This document shows, piece by piece, positions 24,028-32,435 of a stretch of DNA of 53,400 nucleotides (positions are counted from its first letter, which is position 1; every line of letters begins with the position of its first letter). Location: contig NZ_VCIX01000072.1 in NCBI RefSeq assembly GCF_006345825.1, positions 28,349 to 81,748 on the forward strand. Direction: 5' to 3'. Made by a program: the position numbers and the translations under genes. Under the pieces are notes generated by a model. It saw only the letters and a list, made by a program, of their open reading frames with translations, had not been told where the DNA came from and did not search any database. Origin of the DNA: Paenibacillus paridis. Lineage in GTDB: Bacteria; Bacillota; Bacilli; Paenibacillales; Paenibacillaceae.

Positions 24028-25605
24028 TTATTGGGACAAAATCAACTGGGCCAACAGCACTGTAAGCTTCTGCAAGGAAACGCCATCGTTAGAGAACCAT
24101 TTATTTACCGGAATGGAATACATTCGATTATTCCTAACAGCGGGTAGCTGCTGCCACGTTTCGCTTGCCAATAAACGGTTCGTATTTTCCATTCCAGCCT
24201 CGTCATATATACTAACCACCATATGATCAGCCGCGTAGCCAGAAAGCTCCTCTGGCGATATAATTTTACTTTTTCCCACATCCAGCACATTTTGCTTGAG
24301 CGCGGCAGGCGGCGTACATCCTAGTGCGTCATATAAAGCATAAGCCCCACGGTCCTGCCTGCTAAGCGCATACACATTGCCGTCTGCAATTTCATAAGCC
24401 GCAACCGTTTCTCCTGCTTCAATTACATTCTCAAGCTTGCGTCTCAGCTGGCCAGCCATATGCTTAAACTGATAAATCCAGTTATCTGCCTCACGCTGCT
24501 TTCCAACCATTTGCCCTAGCATTCGCATTCGTTCCAACGGACTTATTTCTTCCCATGATTGTGTAAGGACCGGCGCGATATCACGCATCTGGCGAAGCTG
24601 GTCTGCTCTGAAATAATTAGGCGCAACGATAATATCCGGCTGCAGCATGCGCACCTTATGGCTTTCCCATTCTTCGAAAGACGGGATGCCGGCCAGCTCG
24701 CTCCTCAGCAGCTGCGAGTGTCGAACCAAACGCGCATCTACGCCAACTGGCGTAATGCCTAAGGCCAGCAAAGTGCCGATATATTGAAAAGCCACGATGC
24801 GCTTGGGGCTTTGACGAAATTCCGTTGGATAACTGCCAGTCGCTTGCTTGAATTTTCGGCTAAAATACAACGCATCCGCATATCCCACTTCCGATGCGAT
24901 CTCATTAATATGACTGTCGGTAATCGACAGGAGCTCTTTTGCCTTATCCATGCGAGTTTGCAAAATATAATCCGACAAGCTTTTACCCGTCTCCTTATGA
25001 AACTGCTTAGATAAATAATGCGGATGGTAGCCGGTTAAATGCGCCAGAAAGGGACGTTCCAGCTTCGTATTGTAATTTTCCTTTATGTAGTGAATGGCCT
25101 TTTGTATCGGTGTTGCGTGGTTATATTGAGGGATTTGCCGATTTGTAATCAGTACCTCTTGCAGCAGCTCAAGCAGAAGTCTCTGGCCCTCCAAAGGATT
25201 TTCGGTGGCCTCAGTTTCATAATCTTCAATAATGGCCTTGAATAGGCCAATCAAGACGCCAAAGCGGTTAGTCGCAATCAAACCGTTGCTTGGGAGCCCT
25301 TCGCCATCCTGTTGATAAAAAAGCCGATCTTGCGTATCTTCCATCAGCTTATAAGGCGTGAATTGAATCATATAGAGATGCAGATCAGACTGGCCGGAAC
25401 TGGATATAACAACACGCGATCCCCCGTGAGCAAACAAGAGACAGCCAAAGCTTAACTCATATTGTTGGTCATTCATCTCCATTATGCCGTGGCCCTCGCC
25501 AAGGAGGAATAGAGCAGGAGCCTGTATCACCATTTCCTTGGATGGTTCAGGGAACTTCAAAACAACACTTCTCGCTTCTCGCAGCACATATTGATTCGTC
25601 TTCAC
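24028..25605 (-). CDS. AraC family regulator fused to a siderophore-binding domain (Btr-like)
   Basis: Three parts in 525 residues: an N-terminal cupin-like segment (1-150), an AraC/XylS double helix-turn-helix (about 165-265, ending SEVGYADALYFSRKFKQATGSYPTEFR), and a C-terminal binding-protein fold (about 270-525) resembling FeuA/BtuF. This matches B. subtilis Btr (YbbB), which senses Fe-bacillibactin and activates feuABC. No signal peptide: the binding domain is cytoplasmic. It most likely activates the adjacent siderophore-binding gene. The start is GTG with a poor SD. Confidence 0.92.
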   Translation of the reverse strand: MKTNQYVLREARSVVLKFPEPSKEMVIQAPALFLLGEGHGIMEMNDQQYELSFGCLLFAHGGSRVVISSSGQSDLHLYMIQFTPYKLMEDTQDRLFYQQDGEGLPSNGLIATNRFGVLIGLFKAIIEDYETEATENPLEGQRLLLELLQEVLITNRQIPQYNHATPIQKAIHYIKENYNTKLERPFLAHLTGYHPHYLSKQFHKETGKSLSDYILQTRMDKAKELLSITDSHINEIASEVGYADALYFSRKFKQATGSYPTEFRQSPKRIVAFQYIGTLLALGITPVGVDARLVRHSQLLRSELAGIPSFEEWESHKVRMLQPDIIVAPNYFRADQLRQMRDIAPVLTQSWEEISPLERMRMLGQMVGKQREADNWIYQFKHMAGQLRRKLENVIEAGETVAAYEIADGNVYALSRQDRGAYALYDALGCTPPAALKQNVLDVGKSKIISPEELSGYAADHMVVSIYDEAGMENTNRLLASETWQQLPAVRNNRMYSIPVNKWFSNDGVSLQKLTVLLAQLILSQ

Positions 25606-25639
25606 CCGTCAATCAGCCCTTGCTTCGCATATTTTTCAG

Positions 25640-25676
25640 AAAAAGACCCCTTAACCAGCTTGCGGTTAAAGGGTCT
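25640..25676 (-). terminator. Terminator of prsA
   Basis: Minus strand AGACCCTTTAACC pairs with GGTTAAGGGGTCT and is followed by TTTTT. Confidence 0.92.
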
Positions 25677-25695
25677 GAATCGAGCATCTTCAAGC

Positions 25696-26781
25696 TTATT
25701 TCGTTGCAGGAGCATCCGTCGCAGGCGCATCCGTTGCCGGTGTTTCCTCGCCAGCCGGAGCATCGCTTGCCGGCGTTTCGCCAGCAGGGGCGTCACTTGC
25801 AGGAGTCTCTTCTTCCGCTTTAGGAAGCTTGATGACGATCTCTTGCTTTGGAAGCTCGTCCGTCATGAATTTACTCATTTTCTCGTTAGCAAGCACGCTT
25901 CTTACCGGCTCTTTGCCTTCTTCCGTAAGATCAGCGTAGGCTGGCGTATCACGTTTCTCAACAAGAATAACATGGTAGCCGAATTCTGTTTCCACAGGAT
26001 CGCCAACAACGCCTACCTCTTGTTTAAATGCTGCCTGTTTGAATTCTTCTACCCAATTGCCGTTTTGTTGGTCAACATATTGGCCGCCTTTGTCTTTCGA
26101 GCCTGTGTCATCGGAGTATTCTTTAGCCAATGCCGCCCAGTCTCCGCCAGCCACAAGCTTTTCTTTCACTTCTTTGGCACGTGCCAAAGCTTCTGCATCC
26201 GTGCGCAGCTCTTTTTGCTCTTGCGTTGTTGGATCGGTTGTTGATGTAGCAACCAAGATATGGCGAACGGTAACCTTCGCATAATTGACTAGGTTTTTCT
26301 CATATTCTGCTTTCATTTCATCATCTGTTACTTGAGCATTCATATGTGCTGACACTTTGGAGGTCAGCAGCAGAAAGTTTTCCATATCTTTGTTTTTCAA
26401 TTTCTTCTCGTCTACCGATGCTTTCAGATCAGCGTTTTGCTTCAGAGCGTCTTTATATTGTGTCATTTGCTCTTTGACATCCGCTTCCGCTTTCTTCACG
26501 GATTCATCAGAAGCTTGGCTTCCCAAAATTTTGTACGAGATATACTGCTGGAGCAACTGCTCCTTAAATTGCGGAATTTCAATAATTTGCGCATAAGTTG
26601 GCTGCATGATCGTGAATACGTCCAGATACTTGTTGAACTCCTTATCGGTTACGCTGCCGCCCTTATAAGTTGCAACCTCTGTCTCTTTCGCGCCGCATGC
26701 CGCCATCGTCAAGACCAGCACGACTGCCACGATAAGCAGCGCGCCTTTGCGCCATGCCGATTTGCGTGAACTGTGTAACAT
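25696..26781 (-). CDS. prsA: Foldase lipoprotein, parvulin-type peptidyl-prolyl isomerase (PrsA-like)
   Basis: Extracytoplasmic folding factor, 361 residues: a signal peptide with lipobox AAC (about 29), a SurA-like N-terminal domain, a parvulin domain at about residues 165-280 (VRHILVATS, then FGYHVILVEKRDTP), and a Pro/Ala/Thr-rich C-terminal tail with repeats of ETPASDAPAGE. It is anchored outside the membrane and assists folding of secreted proteins. It follows mfd by about 70 nt and has its own terminator. The name PrsA is by domain layout; several paralogues per genome are usual. Confidence 0.9.
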   Translation of the reverse strand: MLHSSRKSAWRKGALLIVAVVLVLTMAACGAKETEVATYKGGSVTDKEFNKYLDVFTIMQPTYAQIIEIPQFKEQLLQQYISYKILGSQASDESVKKAEADVKEQMTQYKDALKQNADLKASVDEKKLKNKDMENFLLLTSKVSAHMNAQVTDDEMKAEYEKNLVNYAKVTVRHILVATSTTDPTTQEQKELRTDAEALARAKEVKEKLVAGGDWAALAKEYSDDTGSKDKGGQYVDQQNGNWVEEFKQAAFKQEVGVVGDPVETEFGYHVILVEKRDTPAYADLTEEGKEPVRSVLANEKMSKFMTDELPKQEIVIKLPKAEEETPASDAPAGETPASDAPAGEETPATDAPATDAPATK

Positions 26782-26852
26782 GTTGAATCCCCTTTCATCT
26801 TATGAACTTGTTAGTATTGTATCAGAAAAGGGACGCAGAAAGCGAATATTGT

Positions 26853-29800
26853 CTATGGCGACACATTTTGCAATTTGTCCGTTTGGACAAGAACATCTTT
26901 ATAGCCTTGCAAAAATTGTTCGATCATATGAATCTTTTGCTCCATATTCAATCCCTTGCCCCGCAGTAATATACTAGGGTTTGGCTCCTGATCGCTGCTC
27001 TGTTTGAATCGGTTCTCATGCTTCAAGCAAAGCTGGTCCACTTTCTTCCGGTCAATCCGGCGCTTCTCGGTGGCCGCGAAGCGAAGAAGCAAGTCATCGC
27101 CTTTCCCGCCAACCTGCTCGATGCCATACAAGGTCCCGTACACCTTAAGTCTGGCTACCGCAAGCAAATTGCTAACCGCCTGCGGCAAATCGCCAAAGCG
27201 GTCAACCAGTTCGTCGATCAAGTCGTCCGATTCTTCAAACGTGCGGATAGCGGCGACTTTTTTGTAGATTTCGATTTTTTGAATGCTGTCGTAAATATAA
27301 TCCGATGGCAAATACGCGTCTATGCTCACATCGATAAGCGTGCTTACCGGTTTCTCTTCCTTCACTTCTTCCCCGCTCATCTCGGCTTTGCGCTTAGCGA
27401 TCTCGTCAGCCAGCATTTGCGAGTACATATCGAAGCCGACAGAAGCAATGAAGCCATGCTGCTCGGCCCCTAGCAAATTCCCCGCTCCGCGAATTGATAA
27501 ATCACGCATGGCGATTTTGAAACCGGACCCGAGCTCCGTAAACTCCTTAATGGATTGCAGACGCTTCTCCGCAACCTCCGTCAGCACCTTATCCCGCTGG
27601 TACGTAAAATAAGCATAAGCAATCCGGTTTGACCGGCCTACGCGCCCGCGCAGCTGATAGAGCTGCGAGAGCCCCATCTTGTCCGCGTCATGCACGATCA
27701 ACGTGTTGACGTTCGGAATATCGACGCCTGTCTCAATGATACTCGTGCTGACAAGCACATCGGACTCCCCGTCCAGAAAGTCGAGAATCGTCTTCTCAAG
27801 CTCCTGCTCCGACATCTGTCCGTGCCCGACCGCGACTCTAGCACCAGGGACGAGCGCGTTTATCTGCTCAGCCATTTGATAGATGCCCTGCACGCGATTA
27901 TAGAGATAGTAGACTTGGCCGCCGCGGGCAAGCTCGCGCTCAATCGCTTCACGCACCAGGGATGGACTGTACTCTACCACGTACGTTTGTACAGGAAAGC
28001 GATTTTCCGGCGGTGTCTCAATAACCGACAAATCACGCACGCCGAGCATCGACATATGCAAGGTCCGCGGAATCGGTGTCGCTGTAAGCGTAAGCACATC
28101 GACATTGGTTTTCAGCTTCTTCAGCTTCTCTTTGTGGGATACGCCAAAGCGCTGCTCCTCATCGACAATCAGAAGGCCTAATGATTTGAAAATAATATCC
28201 TGGGACAGCAGACGATGCGTACCGATGACCACATCAACGGTTCCCGCCTTTAGTCCTTTCATCGTCTCGTTCTGCTCTTTCCGGGAGCGGAACCGGCTAA
28301 GCACCTGTACGTTGATCGGATAACCCGCGAAGCGCTCGCGGAATGTCTCATAATGCTGCTGCGCCAAAATCGTCGTCGGCACCAGTACCGCAACCTGCTT
28401 GCTGTCCATAGCCGACTTGAAGGCTGCGCGGATCGCGACCTCCGTCTTCCCGTAGCCTACGTCACCGCAGAGTAAGCGGTCCATCGGCTGGGTTTTCTCC
28501 ATATCCTTCTTGATCTCTTCGATCGCACGGAGCTGGTCACGCGTCTCGTCATAAGGGAACATAGCCTCGAATTCATTCTGATAAGAGGTGTCTTGTCCAA
28601 AGGCATAGCCCGGTGCCGTCTGGCGCTCGGCATACAGCTTGATCAAGTCGTCAGCAATATCCTGTACAGAAGCTTTTACCTTGCTCTTCGCGCGCGTCCA
28701 TTCACTGCCGCCAAGCTTGTTGACCTTCGGCTCCTTCTCCTCGTTGCCGACATATTTCTGAATCATATCCACTTGCTCTATCGGAACTGACAGCTTATCG
28801 CCGCCAGCATACAGGATATGGAGGTAATCTTTATGGATGCCGGCAATTTCGAGCGTACCGATACCTACGTACTTGCCGATTCCGTGATTATGGTGAACGA
28901 CGTAATCGCCAACCTTAAGCTCGGTATAGCTTTTAATCCGCTCGGCATTATCGACTTTTTTGTCCAGCTTGCGCGCTTTGCGCTGCTTCTGCGAGAACAT
29001 CTCTCCTTCGGTAATAATAACCAAATGAGAGGATGGCAGCTCGAACCCGGACTGTAAATTGCCTTCCAGCAGAGTAGGTGTCTCTATGTTGTAATCATCG
29101 AGCACACGGCGCATTCTCTCCATGCGCTCCGAGTTTCCGGCCAGCATCATCACGGTAGCGCCTGTCTTGCGCCAACGCTCCATTTCCGATTTCAGCACAT
29201 TCATTTGCCCATGGAAATTTTGCATCGACCGACTAGTCATATTCAAAATGTTTTGCGGCTGGGAATGTGGAATTTGTCTAAGGAATAAGGACAGAAACAG
29301 CGTCGGGAACGGACGATGATGCAAAATCTCTTCCGTGTCGCGAGCAAGCGCAAAGCCCGGCAGAGATTTGCCGTTTTGAAGCAAATGCATGGACCACTCG
29401 GCTTCATCACGCTCGAGCTGTTTAGCTGTCTCTATTAACCGCGTCGGCTCATCTAGTATAAGCAGCGTATCGCTTGGCATATAGTCGAGTATCGTTTGCC
29501 TCTCTGGATAGAGCAGTGAAATATATTTATAAATCTCTGGAAAATAAACATGCTCACGCAGCCGCTCCAGTTCCCCGCCCAGCTCCGTCCGCAGACGATC
29601 CTTTGCTGTGCGGTCTGTCATCTTATCAAGCTGCTGCTCGAGAAGCTTCTGCGCATGATTGGCCGCTATCTCCATACGGCTGCCTTCCGCCATAAGCTCC
29701 TGGCAGGGAAGAACCACATAAGAATCCAAACGATCGGATGAACGCTGGTCTGCAGGATCGAAAGCGCGGATGGAATCAACATCATCCCCAAACCACTCAA

Positions 29801-30380
29801 TCCGGTAGGCTTGCGATGCTGTCAGCGGATAAAAGTCGACAATGCCGCCCCGCACGCTCATTTCACCCCTCAGCTCCACGCGATCGGCTCTTGTATATCC
29901 AAGGGCTGTCATTTGGCGCAGGAAGGTGTCAATCGGAAGCGAGTCGCCAACCTTGACTTCGATTTGCGCCTCTGCCATTACGCTGCTTATAGGCAAATAA
30001 CGCCGTACTCCCGAGAAAGGCACGACAACAATCCCGCGGTAGCCTTTGGACAGCTTAATCAGCACATCCATGCGCTGCGCCAGCGTCTCAGGACTTGAGA
30101 TCGCCGCTTCGGCAGCAACCAGCTCATTGGCGGGATATAACAACACCATCTCTGGCGATAGACATTCCTGCAAGTCCTCTGCAATCTTCTGCGCAGAGAA
30201 CATGTTATGCGTCACAACCAGCATCGGACGCTCTACATCCTCCTGCAGCGCTGCAATGAGCACTTGCCTGGAGGAGCCTGCGAGACCAGAAATCATCTGC
30301 TCACGCATGCCTTTACGAATACCGGATATGACGGACTGTACGTCCGAATCCGCGGCAAAAGCTTTAATTAACGCTTTCAA
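26853..30380 (-). CDS. mfd: Transcription-repair coupling factor Mfd
   Basis: DNA translocase that removes RNA polymerase stalled at lesions and recruits UvrA. About 1175 residues: UvrB-like modules in the first 400, an RNA-polymerase-interacting domain near 480-560 (LKVGDYVVHHNHGIGKYVG), a RecG-like helicase at about 600-960 with Walker A CGDVGYGKTEVA and DEEQRFG, and a C-terminal TRCF domain. The start is uncertain: a TTG preceded at nine nucleotides by GGGGTG is given; a GTG at 30392 is possible but lacks SD spacing. Order fin-mfd is as in B. subtilis. Confidence 0.97.
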   Translation of the reverse strand: MKALIKAFAADSDVQSVISGIRKGMREQMISGLAGSSRQVLIAALQEDVERPMLVVTHNMFSAQKIAEDLQECLSPEMVLLYPANELVAAEAAISSPETLAQRMDVLIKLSKGYRGIVVVPFSGVRRYLPISSVMAEAQIEVKVGDSLPIDTFLRQMTALGYTRADRVELRGEMSVRGGIVDFYPLTASQAYRIEWFGDDVDSIRAFDPADQRSSDRLDSYVVLPCQELMAEGSRMEIAANHAQKLLEQQLDKMTDRTAKDRLRTELGGELERLREHVYFPEIYKYISLLYPERQTILDYMPSDTLLILDEPTRLIETAKQLERDEAEWSMHLLQNGKSLPGFALARDTEEILHHRPFPTLFLSLFLRQIPHSQPQNILNMTSRSMQNFHGQMNVLKSEMERWRKTGATVMMLAGNSERMERMRRVLDDYNIETPTLLEGNLQSGFELPSSHLVIITEGEMFSQKQRKARKLDKKVDNAERIKSYTELKVGDYVVHHNHGIGKYVGIGTLEIAGIHKDYLHILYAGGDKLSVPIEQVDMIQKYVGNEEKEPKVNKLGGSEWTRAKSKVKASVQDIADDLIKLYAERQTAPGYAFGQDTSYQNEFEAMFPYDETRDQLRAIEEIKKDMEKTQPMDRLLCGDVGYGKTEVAIRAAFKSAMDSKQVAVLVPTTILAQQHYETFRERFAGYPINVQVLSRFRSRKEQNETMKGLKAGTVDVVIGTHRLLSQDIIFKSLGLLIVDEEQRFGVSHKEKLKKLKTNVDVLTLTATPIPRTLHMSMLGVRDLSVIETPPENRFPVQTYVVEYSPSLVREAIERELARGGQVYYLYNRVQGIYQMAEQINALVPGARVAVGHGQMSEQELEKTILDFLDGESDVLVSTSIIETGVDIPNVNTLIVHDADKMGLSQLYQLRGRVGRSNRIAYAYFTYQRDKVLTEVAEKRLQSIKEFTELGSGFKIAMRDLSIRGAGNLLGAEQHGFIASVGFDMYSQMLADEIAKRKAEMSGEEVKEEKPVSTLIDVSIDAYLPSDYIYDSIQKIEIYKKVAAIRTFEESDDLIDELVDRFGDLPQAVSNLLAVARLKVYGTLYGIEQVGGKGDDLLLRFAATEKRRIDRKKVDQLCLKHENRFKQSSDQEPNPSILLRGKGLNMEQKIHMIEQFLQGYKDVLVQTDKLQNVSP

Positions 30381-30441
30381 CGTTTGCGACACCCCGTTTC
30401 TTTACACAATCGGAGAGTGATACGATCGCTCCCTGTACATT

Positions 30442-30472
30442 GAAAATAAGCCTCAGCCGTCCGCTAAGGCTC
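30442..30472 (-). terminator. Terminator-like hairpin between fin and mfd
   Basis: Minus strand AGCCTTAGC pairs with GCTGAGGCT around a short loop and is followed by TATTTTC. Modest T-run. Confidence 0.55.
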
Positions 30473-30489
30473 ATACTATTCACTTTCCG

Positions 30490-30720
30490 TCATTGAAGAG
30501 GATTAGCTACCAAATGGAGCTCCGGGTTCGCGTCAATCGCCTCACGGCAATAATCGCAGACCACTTTCACCGTTACATCTCCATTTGGGTCATACGCTAT
30601 TATATCGCTGCGCTCTTCGGGGGTCAAGAAATGGAAACCAAGCTGATGCTCCGTTATATTGGACCCGTTTAAAGATCCCATGGACGTTTTGCAATGCCGA
30701 CAAATATAGTTTACAGCCAT
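30490..30720 (-). CDS. fin: Anti-sigma-F factor Fin (YabK)
   Basis: Small zinc-binding protein that inhibits sigma-F and helps the switch to sigma-G in the forespore. The start at MAVNYICRHCKTSMG is set by AGGAGG 7 nt upstream; the resulting 76 residues equal the B. subtilis length. Two Cys pairs are present (CRHC and CDYC). It lies between pth and mfd as in B. subtilis. The open frame extends 18 codons upstream without support. Confidence 0.93.
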   Translation of the reverse strand: MAVNYICRHCKTSMGSLNGSNITEHQLGFHFLTPEERSDIIAYDPNGDVTVKVVCDYCREAIDANPELHLVANPLQ

Positions 30721-30783
30721 ATGTATGCCTCCTGAACGGTCGTTATACCCTTCAGTATGCCCGCAATATCGCAAACTAACAGA

Positions 30784-31344
30784 TTATCGGTTAAACTTTG
30801 CCATCGTTTCTTCAAATGGCGCCTTAAGTCTGAACTCAATAGCGTCACAAGCATCCGCGATCATGGTTTCGAGCTTGTCCCTTTCACTTTTTGGAAAAGA
30901 AGACAGAACGTAATCCGCAATATTCATGCCCGGCAGCGGACGCGAGACCCCCATCCGAACACGGTCGAACGTCTGCGTACCCAGATGCTGAATCAGCGAC
31001 TTGATTCCGTTATGGCCACCTGCGCTCCCTTGGTAACGCAGTCTCAGCTTGCCGATCTCCGTGTCAAGATCATCATAGACAATGACCCCATCCGCCAAAT
31101 CGGCTTTAAAATAATCCATAAACGACCGGACGGATTCGCCGGATAAATTCATATATGTCATCGGTTTAATCAGGATCACTTTCGTGCCCTGTACATTGCC
31201 TTCCCCGATTAAAGCTTTGCATTTGCTTTGCGTTACGCTGATTCCCCAACGCTTGGCCAGCTCATCAATCACCATAAAACCGACATTATGCCGGGTTCCT
31301 TGATAAGCGGTGCCGGGATTTCCTAGTCCAACAATCCACTTCAT
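30784..31344 (-). CDS. pth: Peptidyl-tRNA hydrolase
   Basis: Releases tRNA from prematurely dropped peptidyl-tRNA (spoVC in B. subtilis). 186 residues; MKWIVGLGNPGTAYQGTRHN holds the catalytic His and Asn, with YDDLD (about 92-96) and GGHNGIKS (about 109-116) further on. AAGGAG before the ATG. It stands between rplY and fin in the usual order. Confidence 0.98.
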   Translation of the reverse strand: MKWIVGLGNPGTAYQGTRHNVGFMVIDELAKRWGISVTQSKCKALIGEGNVQGTKVILIKPMTYMNLSGESVRSFMDYFKADLADGVIVYDDLDTEIGKLRLRYQGSAGGHNGIKSLIQHLGTQTFDRVRMGVSRPLPGMNIADYVLSSFPKSERDKLETMIADACDAIEFRLKAPFEETMAKFNR

Positions 31345-31433
31345 GGCTTACTCCACTCCTTCTTTACGGTCAAATGTATCATAATCTATTGTAAGCGTAA
31401 ACGGCTGGAGTCGCCAGTGGTTGAACAATCATC

Positions 31434-31470
31434 AAACAGCGCCGTCCTGAGAGGAACGGCGCCGGTTATT
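31434..31470 (-). terminator. Probable terminator of rplY
   Basis: Minus strand GCGCCGTTCC pairs with GGACGGCGC; the following TGTTTG is a poor T-run. Confidence 0.5.
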
Positions 31471-31489
31471 ATTTAGAATGACGAGCAGC

Positions 31490-32140
31490 TTACAGGCTCT
31501 TAACGCCTTCAAGCTGCTCTTCTTTTGAACGAGACTCCGCTTCGGCAAGCTCCACGGCAGCATCCTCCGCCTCTTCCTCCGTAAGCTCCTTCTGCGGCGC
31601 AAGAATTGTCAGCACCACTTGCTCCGGGTCAGCACTTAATTCTACGCCCTTAGGCAGCTTCAAATCGCTGACCAGCACGCTCTCTCCCACCGCCAGCGAA
31701 GAAATGTCTACTGTAACTGCATCCGGGATGTTGTTAGGCAAGCACTGAACCTCCAGCTCATGCATAACCACTTGCAGTACGCCGCCTTCTCTCACGCCTT
31801 GGGAATCCCCTTCGGCTTGAATGCGGACATTGGCTTTTACATTTTCGTTCATGTTGATTTGATGAAAATCGACATGAAGCACTTGGCGATTTAGAGAATC
31901 ACGTTGAATCTCTGAAATCATAACCGATGTTTTGCCGTGTGACGGCACATTTATTTCAAGCACCGCGTTGGGATGGGAACGAAGCAGCGATTGCAGCTCC
32001 TTGCTATCCACCGTCACCTGCGCGGCATTACTTAATTGTTTTCCATAGATGACGCCGGGAACTTTACCTTGGAGCCGCAATTGGCGCAATTCACCTTTCG
32101 TCGTACCAGTTCGTTGATCCGCATTCATAGCTATCGCCAT
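31490..32140 (-). CDS. rplY: Ribosomal protein bL25, Ctc form
   Basis: 216 residues: an N-terminal 5S-rRNA-binding L25 domain (1-92, with GKVPGVIYGK) and a C-terminal TL5/Ctc domain (about 95-185), ending in an acidic tail. In B. subtilis ctc is a general stress gene. AGGAGG directly follows a hairpin repeat in the leader (32152-32260), and a sigma-B-like promoter lies further upstream. prs, which separates ctc from glmU in B. subtilis, is absent. Confidence 0.96.
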   Translation of the reverse strand: MAIAMNADQRTGTTKGELRQLRLQGKVPGVIYGKQLSNAAQVTVDSKELQSLLRSHPNAVLEINVPSHGKTSVMISEIQRDSLNRQVLHVDFHQINMNENVKANVRIQAEGDSQGVREGGVLQVVMHELEVQCLPNNIPDAVTVDISSLAVGESVLVSDLKLPKGVELSADPEQVVLTILAPQKELTEEEAEDAAVELAEAESRSKEEQLEGVKSL

Positions 32141-32157
32141 ATTGATTACCTCCTAAA

Positions 32158-32260
32158 GTTTTGTGAAGCAAAACTTACTTCGTAAGCATGCACTCGGTTT
32201 TGTGAAGCAAAACTTACTTCGTAAGCATACACTCGGTTTTGTGAAGCAAAACTTACTTCG
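32158..32260 (-). repeat. Three 39-nt tandem repeats, hairpin units ending at the rplY SD
   Basis: Units begin at 32158, 32197 and 32236 (exact period 39; the third is partial). Read on the minus strand each holds ATGCTTACGAAGTAAG then AGTTTTGCTTCACAAAACT, a hairpin with a 7-8 bp stem. The last hairpin is followed by TTAGGAGG, the SD of rplY. Related to 4492-4556. Confidence 0.9.
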
Positions 32261-32280
32261 TTTTTTGAATTCCCTATAAC

Positions 32281-32306
32281 TTACCCACTTTGGCGAAAGG
32301 TTAAAC
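32281..32306 (-). promoter_or_regulatory. Sigma-B-like promoter of rplY (ctc)
   Basis: Minus strand GTTTAA (32301-32306), 14 bp, GGGTAA (32281-32286). The sigma-B consensus is GTTTAA-N12..15-GGGTAT, and ctc was the first sigma-B promoter described in B. subtilis. Whether this organism has sigma-B cannot be seen here. Confidence 0.6.
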
Positions 32307-32367
32307 TTTACTCCATGAAAAATTGTAAAGTAACGTTATTAATCAGGCTTGGTCGAATCACTCAGCA

Positions 32368-32413
32368 CAAAAAAAGCAGAAGCAAATTCATGGTTTCGAA
32401 TTTGCTTCTGCTT
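32368..32413 (-). terminator. Terminator of glmU
   Basis: Minus strand AGCAGAAGCAAATTC pairs perfectly with GAATTTGCTTCTGCT, followed by seven T. Confidence 0.95.
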
Positions 32414-32435
32414 CTCGTATATCATTGCCTATTGT

